From the NCBI GenBank assembly GCA_017412245.1, contig JAFPYI010000035.1, positions 37,869 through 101,868 of the forward strand: a DNA stretch of 64,000 nucleotides, read 5' to 3'. The position numbers and the translations under genes are program-made. The stretch's first letter is position 1; each line of letters starts with the position of its first letter. The stretch comes from Paludibacteraceae bacterium (GTDB taxonomy: Bacteria; Bacteroidota; Bacteroidia; Bacteroidales; Paludibacteraceae). Shown piece after piece: positions 10,257 through 17,266 of the stretch. Under the pieces are notes generated by a model. That model was not told the origin of the DNA, did no database searches, and was given only the letters and a program-made list of their open reading frames with translations.

Positions 10257-10293
10257 CTAAATCGGTTTCTGTGCCCCTAAATCGGGTTTCTGT
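10257..10293. repeat. Direct repeat in the potA leader
   Basis: CTAAATCGGTTTCTGT (10257-10272) recurs as CTAAATCGGGTTTCTGT (10277-10293), 20 bases apart, just upstream of the potA start codon on the other strand. This places it in the transcribed leader of the pot operon. Two helical turns of spacing would suit a dimeric binding site, but nothing proves that. Confidence 0.55.
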
Positions 10294-10359
10294 ACTCCGA
10301 ATAAATCATAAAAAAATAATTTTAATTAATACTTTTTCCTTTCTTCATCGGGATTATCT

Positions 10360-10385
10360 CGAATGAATATCGAATGAATATCGAA
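10360..10385. repeat. 11-bp tandem repeat in the potA leader
   Basis: CGAATGAATAT occurs at 10360-10370 and 10371-10381, followed by a third partial CGAA. It lies in the same ~215-base region between the proposed pot promoter and the potA start. Confidence 0.6.
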
Positions 10386-10465
10386 CCATTTACGAGAGTG
10401 AACCCGTTCTGAACAAAAAACTGTCGGTTTATTACACATAAGTGCATAATCCCGCAAATTCGGTG

Positions 10466-10498
10466 CAAAGGTAAAGAATAAATTTGATATTATAAAAT
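10466..10498 (-). promoter_or_regulatory. Probable pot operon promoter
   Basis: On the minus strand TACCTTTG (10473-10466) is a perfect Bacteroidota -7 element. The -33 element is weak: AT-rich sequence at about 10493-10498 without a clear TTTG. Transcription would begin near 10459 and give potA a leader of about 215 bases that contains both repeat pairs noted above. Confidence 0.45.
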
Positions 10499-10554
10499 TT
10501 ATTACCATTGTTAGCCCTCTTTTAGCACTTTTTTGCAAAAAAAAACGCGCGCGC

Positions 10555-10585
10555 TTGCATATATGCGAAATATTTAGTACCTTTG
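10555..10585 (+). promoter_or_regulatory. Promoter of the pRiA4b-miaA gene group
   Basis: TTGCAT (10555-10560) and TACCTTTG (10578-10585) are spaced as in other promoters of this genome. Directly upstream, nine A residues and CGCGCGCGC (10537-10554) form an element found in identical form in front of the mreB promoter. The start codon follows 35 bases after the -7 box. Confidence 0.75.
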
Positions 10586-10619
10586 CGCGCTAATTTTGTG
10601 AAAACATCTAAAGAAAATT

Positions 10620-11168
10620 ATGATCTACAGATTTACATTTTCATGCGAAGAAGGCAGTCCTGATTTCAAACGAGTGTTTGAAGCAGACGCTGATGCCACA
10701 TTTCTCGACCTGCACAATGCTATCCTGAAGTCCGTTAATTATCCGGACGACCAGATGACTTCTTTCTATCTTTGCAACGAAGAATGGGAGAAGGGACAAG
10801 AGGTAACGCTCGTCGAAATGGATTCCAATTTCGAATACGACAACATGGTGATGAATGAGACACGCCTCAGCGACTTAATCATCGAGAAAGGACAAAGACT
10901 CATCTATGTCTTCGATCCTATGTTTGAGCGCTATTTCTTTGGAAGCCTCAAGGAAATTCTTTCCGGTTCAATGAATGGCGTAGAGTGTGTGGAGTCGAAA
11001 GGCAAAGCACCGAAACAACTGCATACAGAAGACCCGTTGGCAGGCATTAAAACTGGCGGAAATGACGATCTCGATTTGGACGATGAGTTCCGCTCGGAAT
11101 TAGACCTCAGCGATATCGACGAAGAAGGTTTCCAAGACCTCAGTTTTGACGATGGCACCATGTTCTAA
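10620..11168 (+). CDS. Plasmid pRiA4b ORF-3 family protein
   Basis: The 182-residue protein opens with IYRFTFSCEEGSPDFKRVFEADADATFLDLHNAILKSVNY, the pattern of the pRiA4b ORF-3 (IS1096 TnpR-like) fold. There a conserved FxxLH helix follows two strands and a later strand reads SFYLCNEEW. From about residue 130 the chain is acidic and low in complexity (DDLDLDDEF...DLSDIDEEGFQDLSFDD). No catalytic motif is visible and the biochemical role of this family is unsettled. Despite the name it is not a sign of a plasmid here: in Bacteroidota it is often found directly before miaA, as it is here with the stop and start codons touching. Confidence 0.8.
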   Translation: MIYRFTFSCEEGSPDFKRVFEADADATFLDLHNAILKSVNYPDDQMTSFYLCNEEWEKGQEVTLVEMDSNFEYDNMVMNETRLSDLIIEKGQRLIYVFDPMFERYFFGSLKEILSGSMNGVECVESKGKAPKQLHTEDPLAGIKTGGNDDLDLDDEFRSELDLSDIDEEGFQDLSFDDGTMF

Positions 11169-12122
11169 ATGAACAATGACCAACTACAAATAGGCACTGC
11201 TAAGACATTAGTCTTACTCGTAGGCCCGACGGGAGTAGGAAAAACTGAATTGGCACTACAATTAGCCCAAACACTTCAGTCGCCAATCATCAGTTGTGAC
11301 AGTCGCCAAGTCTTTCGGGAGATTCCTATCGGCACTGCGGCACCTACAGCAGAAGAGTTATCGAGGGTAAAACACTATTTCATCGGAAGCCGAAGCATAG
11401 AAGAAGATTATAGTGCCGGAGAATACGAAAGAGAGTGCATACCCCTGTTACAAACGCTCTTTGAACAACATGATACACTCCTTATGACAGGCGGCTCGAT
11501 GTTGTATGCCGATGCTATCTGTAATGGACTGGACGAATTACCGCACGTACCGGAAGAGATACGAACCCAAGTCAATGAGCACTATCGGACAAACGGCATA
11601 GAATGGTTGCAAAACCAAGTGCTGACGCTTGATTCCGACTATTGGAAGATAGTGGATCGCAATAATCCAGCACGACTCATTCATTGCATTGAGATTTGTC
11701 TGACAACCGGAAAAACATACTCGTCGCTGCGTACGAATACAAAAAGAGAGCGACCCTTCAACATCCTCAAAATAGGTCTTAATAGACCGCGTGCAGAGCT
11801 CTATGAACGAATCAATCAACGAGTTGTAGAGATGATGAATCAGGGCTTGCTCGAAGAGGCACAAAAGGTGTATGCCAAACGTCACTTGACATCGCTGCAA
11901 ACAGTGGGCTACAGAGAGTTATTCGATTATTTTTCAGGAGCATACGACTTAGATAGAGCCATCGCACTGATACAGCAGAACACACGTCATTACGCAAAAA
12001 GACAACTTACATGGTTTAGACGAGATCCTGATATACATTGGTTAAACGCACAGAATGATTATGAAACGAACATACATACTATTATTACTTTGTTGCGCAC
12101 TGGTAGCGTGCAAGAGAAATAG
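11169..12122 (+). CDS. miaA: tRNA dimethylallyltransferase MiaA
   Basis: MiaA adds the dimethylallyl group to N6 of A37 in tRNAs reading UNN codons. The P-loop GPTGVGKT is at residues 19-26, followed by ISCDSRQVFREIPIGTAAPT (substrate and catalytic Asp region) and MTGGSMLYADAICNGLDELP. Near the end PARLIHCIEICLTTGKTYSSLR and YAKRQLTWFRRD are family blocks. The 317-residue length fits. The start codon abuts the stop of the upstream gene. The 3' end overlaps the following lipoprotein gene by about 60 bases in another frame, so the last ~20 residues are probably unstructured. Confidence 0.93.
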   Translation: MNNDQLQIGTAKTLVLLVGPTGVGKTELALQLAQTLQSPIISCDSRQVFREIPIGTAAPTAEELSRVKHYFIGSRSIEEDYSAGEYERECIPLLQTLFEQHDTLLMTGGSMLYADAICNGLDELPHVPEEIRTQVNEHYRTNGIEWLQNQVLTLDSDYWKIVDRNNPARLIHCIEICLTTGKTYSSLRTNTKRERPFNILKIGLNRPRAELYERINQRVVEMMNQGLLEEAQKVYAKRHLTSLQTVGYRELFDYFSGAYDLDRAIALIQQNTRHYAKRQLTWFRRDPDIHWLNAQNDYETNIHTIITLLRTGSVQEK

Positions 12123-13089
12123 CGTTGATTTCTCGATTTCACCGGAAGCACCACGTGCAGGACAACCGGTTACATTCACCAATCTGTCTTCATCTGGAGA
12201 AGATTGGGCTTGGACATTCGGAGATGGAGTAACCTCTACGCTCAAATCACCTACGCACACGTTCAAACAACCCGGAACATACCTCGTCACGCTTAAAGTG
12301 GACAACAAACGTACATGGACACGCAGCAAAGAATTGACGGTTTATGATACCATTCCTACATTTACCTGCTCGGACTCTGTCTTGAGTATCTACAAGGATT
12401 ACACTTTCACAGCACTCGTCTATAATCCTTATAATTATCCGATTGAACTGGAGTGGTCTTTCCCATTGGATGACGAGTATGTCCAATTGACCGACACCAA
12501 TATCAACAGTTCTTCCATTAAAGTCTATTTCACGCGTCCGTTGGAGGAAGCACCGGTAGAGTTGCGTGTAGTGATTAACGGAGATACAACTTCCATCCGG
12601 AAAACTTTCACCGTACAGGATAAGTTAACGAATTCGCTTCTCATTCGAACTACTGAAAATGACTATCGTCAACGTATCTTTGTTCCGCGGGCTGCACAAC
12701 CTGTGATTGACAGCGAAGCAACACCATTGCTGGACGCAGAGCAAGACACGGCACAAACTTACAACGGATATAATTTCACGCTCTCTGAATTGAAAACGGT
12801 ATTTAGCACGCTTCAAGGATTTCACATCGCCAACCGAAAAATTTATTACCGTGCTAACGGTTTATGGGTGGCCAATATCGATGGAGCATACCAAGTCCAA
12901 ATTGACTCTCTGGATTGTCCGGCAATGGTACTGGATATGATTGATAATCGTATCTATTGGGCGAATGAAAAGGGCGTCTGGTATATGCCGTTCATCGGCT
13001 CGGACAACAATCGTTATGTATCCGTACCCACACAAATTAACAACTTAACTGGCGTAACTAAATTAGCGGCAGATTATACTAATCATTAA
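12061..13089 (+). CDS. PKD-domain lipoprotein
   Basis: Reading from ATG 12061 (ATG 12055 is also possible), the product begins MKRTYILLLLCCALVAC with the lipidated Cys at residue 17. A PKD immunoglobulin-like domain follows at about 20-95, with its signature: PRAGQPVTFTNLSSSGEDWAWTFGDG...SPTHTFKQPGTYLVTLKV. The remaining ~240 residues look like further beta-rich domains (SLDCPAMVLDMIDNRIYWANEKGVWYMP resembles a propeller blade). It should be an envelope lipoprotein that binds a carbohydrate or another surface protein. It starts within the miaA 3' end and ends 9 bases before the glycogen synthase gene. Specific role unknown. Confidence 0.75.
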   Translation: MKRTYILLLLCCALVACKRNSVDFSISPEAPRAGQPVTFTNLSSSGEDWAWTFGDGVTSTLKSPTHTFKQPGTYLVTLKVDNKRTWTRSKELTVYDTIPTFTCSDSVLSIYKDYTFTALVYNPYNYPIELEWSFPLDDEYVQLTDTNINSSSIKVYFTRPLEEAPVELRVVINGDTTSIRKTFTVQDKLTNSLLIRTTENDYRQRIFVPRAAQPVIDSEATPLLDAEQDTAQTYNGYNFTLSELKTVFSTLQGFHIANRKIYYRANGLWVANIDGAYQVQIDSLDCPAMVLDMIDNRIYWANEKGVWYMPFIGSDNNRYVSVPTQINNLTGVTKLAADYTNH

Positions 13090-13098
13090 TCATTTCCA

Positions 13099-14607
13099 AT
13101 GTCTCCTGATTATATTTTTGAAACCTCTTGGGAAGTCTGCAATCGCGTGGGAGGCATCTACGCTGTGCTCAGCACACGTGCCGCTTCCATGCAAGAGGAA
13201 CATCCTGATAAAGTCATCTTTTTCGGTCCCGATTTCGGCAAACATAGCGATACTTGGTTTAGAGAAGACAAACGTCTGCTCAAAGCGTGGCATTCGCGCC
13301 TCAAATACCCGATTCGCATCGGTCGGTGGGATATACCGGGACAACCTATTGCTATTCTCCTAAAATCCGAAGTCTTCAATCTTAACAAAGACTCCATATA
13401 CGCTTGGGGATGGGAGAAATTCGGTGTTCAAAGTCACGCTGCTTACGGAGATTATGACGAGTCTTGCCTTTTCGGTTATGCTGCAGGAATGGTTATGAAA
13501 AGTCTGTATGACTATCTCTGCAAAACAGACAAAAAGGCTCCAAAAGTATGCGCGCATGCCAATGAATGGCAAACAGCATTCTCGCTTTTTTACTTACGCG
13601 ACTATTGTCCGCAAATAGCCACTCTGTTCACAACGCATGCCACAGGTATAGGACGGTCCATTGCCGGAAACGGAAAACCGTTATACGATTATTTTGAGGG
13701 ATATAACGGAGACCAGATGGCAGCTGAACTGAACATGGTTTCCAAGCACTCTGTTGAAAAACAGGCTGCTCATTTTGCCGATTGCTTCACCACTGTCAGT
13801 GATATTACGGCTCGTGAATGCACGCAACTGCTTGACAAACAACCGGATATAGTTACACCTAATGGATTTGAACCGGATTTTGTACCAAAAGGCAAAGCCT
13901 TTAATACACATCGTGAAGAAGCACGTCAAGTCTTAAGAACTGTTGCCGGAAAACAACTCGGAGGTACAGTGCCGGAAGATGCAATGCTCATTTGTATTGC
14001 CGGACGGCAGGAATGGAAAAACAAAGGTATTGATGTCTTTGCTGCCGTATTGGATAATCTCGCACAGAAGATTTACCATAGCTCACAAACGGAGAAAGAG
14101 GTTATTGCTTTTGTTATGATTCCTTATTTAGACCGGGCGCCGGTAAGAAAAGGCAAAGTGTCGATTGTCTTCATTCCTTATTATCTGGACGGACATGATC
14201 CGCTTTGCAAGAAGACATACTACGACTTGCTTATCGGCATGGATGTCTCTGTCTTCCCTTCGTATTATGAACCTTGGGGATACACACCGCTTGAATCCGC
14301 TGCTTTCCATGTACCGACTATCACCACTTCATTGGCAGGATTCGGAGAATGGGCACAACGCCATTTCGGTGCGCAGCAAATGACACAAGGCGTAGTGACT
14401 ATTGATCGCAACGATTCTAATTTCAATGATGTGGTAAATGCTATTGCAAATCATTTGCTTACCTTCGCTCATTACACGCCGGAACAAATAGCACAAGCAC
14501 GCAAATCCGCTGCTGACATTGCGGCTAAAGCAGATTGGAAGCACTTCTTCAAATATTATCGACAAGCATATAGTATTGCACTTAAAAAATCACAATCCAG
14601 ACAATGA
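13099..14607 (+). CDS. Glycogen synthase, GT3-like
   Basis: This transfers glucose from a nucleotide sugar onto an alpha-1,4-glucan. The sequence opens with YIFETSWEVCNRVGGIYAVLSTRA, typical of the GT3 (eukaryote-type) glycogen synthases found in Bacteroidota. It continues with TLFTTHATGIGRSIAGNGKPLYDYF and carries FPSYYEPWGYTPLESAAFHVPTITTSLAGFGEW near residue 395, the block with the catalytic Glu that binds the donor phosphate. At 502 residues it is shorter than yeast Gsy (about 700), as is usual in this phylum. Its stop overlaps the start of the C69 dipeptidase gene (ATGA, 14604-14607). Confidence 0.88.
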   Translation: MSPDYIFETSWEVCNRVGGIYAVLSTRAASMQEEHPDKVIFFGPDFGKHSDTWFREDKRLLKAWHSRLKYPIRIGRWDIPGQPIAILLKSEVFNLNKDSIYAWGWEKFGVQSHAAYGDYDESCLFGYAAGMVMKSLYDYLCKTDKKAPKVCAHANEWQTAFSLFYLRDYCPQIATLFTTHATGIGRSIAGNGKPLYDYFEGYNGDQMAAELNMVSKHSVEKQAAHFADCFTTVSDITARECTQLLDKQPDIVTPNGFEPDFVPKGKAFNTHREEARQVLRTVAGKQLGGTVPEDAMLICIAGRQEWKNKGIDVFAAVLDNLAQKIYHSSQTEKEVIAFVMIPYLDRAPVRKGKVSIVFIPYYLDGHDPLCKKTYYDLLIGMDVSVFPSYYEPWGYTPLESAAFHVPTITTSLAGFGEWAQRHFGAQQMTQGVVTIDRNDSNFNDVVNAIANHLLTFAHYTPEQIAQARKSAADIAAKADWKHFFKYYRQAYSIALKKSQSRQ

Positions 14608-16253
14608 AAACTCTACTCTTCTTAGTGCTTGCCTGCACTAATTTTCTTGTAGGTCAGCAGGCTTCTACTGATGGTTCAACGATCATCTCTTACGCTGCCG
14701 ATTCATATGGTATGTACGGATATTTACATTTCTCTCCGGCCGCAGATTATCCGGAAGGTGCTATGCGCGAGATTAAAGACTGGGATACAGGAAGACCTTT
14801 AGGTTCAATTCCGCAAATAGCCCATACCTATAAGGTCGTCGGAAATATGAACGAAAACCAGGTAACTATCGGTGAAACCACTTGGGGCGGACGAGAAGAA
14901 TTATGGGATACTGTCGGCATTGACTATGGCAGCCTTATTTATATCGCTTTGGAGCGTAGTAAGACCGCTCGAGAGGCAATCGAATGGATAATCACCTTGG
15001 TTAATGAGCATGGATATGCTTCGGAAGGAGAATCATTCTCTATCGGTGACCCGAATGAAGTATGGATTATGGATCTTATCGGAAAAGATCCCGGCAAGAA
15101 AGGTGCCAATTGGGTAGCAGTTCGTATTCCTGACAATGCTATCTCCGCACACGCTAACCAAGCGAGAATTACCAAACTGCCGCAAGGGAAGACCAAACTA
15201 ACCAAAGAGCAGAAACGTCTTGAGAAGAAACTGAACTGCGTCTGCAATGGTGATTGGATGTGGGATAAAAACCTAATCTCTTTTGCTAAACAGAAAGGTT
15301 ATTTCTCGGGAGCAGATAAGGATTTCAATTATCAAGCCGCCTATGCTCCATTTGATTTCAGCGGTCTCTTTGTGTGTGAAGCACGGGTGTGGTCGTTCTT
15401 CCGCCATTTCTCCGCTGATATGGACCGTTATTTCGATTACGCAACAGGAAAAACCTTCCGAGAGACGAATGGAAAAGATGCCGGAGAACCTATGCCGCTG
15501 TGGATTATTCCTAACCGCAAAGTAAGTGCACAGGATATCAAAGAATGCATGCGTGATGAGTATCAAAATACACCGATTGATATCACCCAAGGTCCGGACG
15601 CAGGACCATGGAATAGCAAACTGCGTTACGGTGGATTAGGATTCAAACTGGACTCTGTTCAATATTGGTACAGTCGCCCGACTGCTACACAACAGACAGC
15701 TTGGTCTTATGTGGCGCAGATGAGAAACAACAGCACAAATGGTATCTTCTGGTTCGGAGTGGATGACGCTGCTTGCAGTTGCTATGTGCCTATGTTCTCC
15801 TGTATCAACCATGTGCCGGAGTGCTTTGAAGAAGGGAACGGAGATTCGTACACTTTCTCGCCTACATCCGCATGGTGGACTTTCAATATCGTGGCTAACT
15901 GGGCATACACCAAATACAGTCGTATGTATCCGCATATCCATGAGTTGCAGCAGATTTGGGATGATAAATTTAATCTCCAGATTGCGGGAGTGGAAGCACA
16001 AGCTGCGGAGTTAAATGACGAGGATGCAAAACAATTCCTCACAAATTATTCTTGTGCACAGGCACAAAATGTAGTGGCAGACTGGCAAAGACTGGCGTTC
16101 TATCTCTTTACCAAATTCTTGGACGGACAAGAACGCAAAGAAGAAAACGGACAATTCAAACGCAATCCTTATGGAGGCAGTTGCAGTCCTAACAGACTTC
16201 CGCTTCCGGAGCAGTACTTAAGACAATATGCTCCATCCATCACACATGAATAA
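14604..16253 (+). CDS. C69-family dipeptidase (PepD-like Ntn hydrolase)
   Basis: The mature enzyme of this family starts with a catalytic Cys in CTNFLVG...STDGSTIISYAADS. Here that Cys is residue 11, after only ten hydrophobic residues (MKTLLFLVLA). Further family blocks are LGSIPQIAHTYKVVGNMNENQVTIGETTWGGRE and GESFSIGDPNEVWIMDLIGKD. Length 549 is normal. The leader is short for a signal peptide, and LVLA-C also resembles a lipobox. Since the free amino group of the Cys is needed for catalysis, signal peptidase I or self-cleavage is more likely than lipidation. It overlaps glgA-type gene upstream by four bases. Dipeptidase of low specificity; natural substrate not known. Confidence 0.87.
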   Translation: MKTLLFLVLACTNFLVGQQASTDGSTIISYAADSYGMYGYLHFSPAADYPEGAMREIKDWDTGRPLGSIPQIAHTYKVVGNMNENQVTIGETTWGGREELWDTVGIDYGSLIYIALERSKTAREAIEWIITLVNEHGYASEGESFSIGDPNEVWIMDLIGKDPGKKGANWVAVRIPDNAISAHANQARITKLPQGKTKLTKEQKRLEKKLNCVCNGDWMWDKNLISFAKQKGYFSGADKDFNYQAAYAPFDFSGLFVCEARVWSFFRHFSADMDRYFDYATGKTFRETNGKDAGEPMPLWIIPNRKVSAQDIKECMRDEYQNTPIDITQGPDAGPWNSKLRYGGLGFKLDSVQYWYSRPTATQQTAWSYVAQMRNNSTNGIFWFGVDDAACSCYVPMFSCINHVPECFEEGNGDSYTFSPTSAWWTFNIVANWAYTKYSRMYPHIHELQQIWDDKFNLQIAGVEAQAAELNDEDAKQFLTNYSCAQAQNVVADWQRLAFYLFTKFLDGQERKEENGQFKRNPYGGSCSPNRLPLPEQYLRQYAPSITHE

Positions 16254-16272
16254 AGAAAAGGCGCTTTTCTTT
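16252..16272. terminator. Bidirectional intrinsic terminator
   Basis: Arms AAAGAAAAG (16252-16260) and CTTTTCTTT (16264-16272) with a 3-base GCG loop, between two convergent genes. The stem is AT-rich and short of GC pairs, so termination may be incomplete. Confidence 0.55.
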
Positions 16273-17255
16273 TATCCTACATTAAACTGAGAACCACCGA
16301 TGAATTCGCGTAGAATGGAGGTCCGGGGAATAAATGACGATTGGAGAGGTTCAAAAAAACTAAGGTAAAACAGCAACCGCTCAGCTGCTTCATATTCTGC
16401 AGATGCCGCAGGTACTGTCTGCAATGCTGTTTCTACCGTCAAACGTATTGCAGGCAATTCATAAACCATAGAGGTATCAAATAATGCATCTGCTTCCGCC
16501 TTAAATGGTTCTATCCATTTTGCCTCTCCGTCACGAACGGATTGCCATAATGCGATGGTGTCTTGAGGAGACTTGCCACGCGTGCGCAAATCACGACTCA
16601 TGCGACGCAGTAAACGGTGAATGTAGGTTGGTATCCAGTGTTCGCCATCTAAAGAAACAGGACTCATCGGAGCCGCATAAATCTTATATTTATTCTCCGG
16701 CTTGATATGTTCTGTCAAAATCGGATTAAGGGCATGAATGCCTTCCATCACCAAAATATTATCCCTGTGTAACTTAACCTTATCACCGTTGTATTCCCGC
16801 TTGCCGGTCAGAAAATTGAACACAGGCAATTCCACTTCCTCGCCTGCAATCATACGACGTAAATCTTCGTCTAATTGGGGCAAATCCAATGCATACACAC
16901 TCTCGTAATCTTGCTTGCCTTCAGCATCCAAAGGTGCTTTGTCTGCCTCTAAAAACCAATTATCCAATGACAATGCAACCGGTTTTTTGCCATGCTCCAA
17001 CAGCGATAAACACAAACGACATGAACTGGTCGTCTTGCCACTGGAAGACGGACCGGCTAAAAGCACTACGCGAATAGGATAACGACTACTGATTTCCGCA
17101 GCTATCCGTTCAATCTGTTGTGCGTGGTATGCTTCTCCTTCTGCTACCAATTCTGCAGCCTTACCGCTCTCTATCTTCTCATTGATATATGCCACTATGT
17201 GGCGCTCTTTTTCCTCGAGAGTAGGATAATGATATTCAATAAATTCAGGTTCCAT
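16272..17255 (-). CDS. Uridine kinase / phosphoribulokinase-family P-loop kinase
   Basis: The 327-residue protein has a Walker A motif GPSSSGKTT at 68-76, followed by LSLDNWFLEADKAPLDAEGKQDYESVYALDLPQLDEDL and PVFNFLTGKREYNG. This is the substrate-loop pattern of uridine kinases of the PRK/UK superfamily. ILVMEGIHALNPILTE carries the second conserved Glu. Many Bacteroidota relatives carry an extra ~250-residue N-terminal TGS/ThrRS-like part; this one keeps only about 60 residues ahead of the P-loop, so it is a short form. It phosphorylates a nucleoside, most likely uridine or cytidine. It stands 11 bases after priA. Confidence 0.82.
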   Translation of the reverse strand: MEPEFIEYHYPTLEEKERHIVAYINEKIESGKAAELVAEGEAYHAQQIERIAAEISSRYPIRVVLLAGPSSSGKTTSSCRLCLSLLEHGKKPVALSLDNWFLEADKAPLDAEGKQDYESVYALDLPQLDEDLRRMIAGEEVELPVFNFLTGKREYNGDKVKLHRDNILVMEGIHALNPILTEHIKPENKYKIYAAPMSPVSLDGEHWIPTYIHRLLRRMSRDLRTRGKSPQDTIALWQSVRDGEAKWIEPFKAEADALFDTSMVYELPAIRLTVETALQTVPAASAEYEAAERLLFYLSFFEPLQSSFIPRTSILREFIGGSQFNVG

Positions 17256-17266
17256 AAATATATGTG

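Noticed and set aside
10326-10538. 70-codon leftward reading frame before potA
   Set aside because: The likely pot promoter and two repeat pairs lie inside it and the translation resembles no protein; taken as chance.
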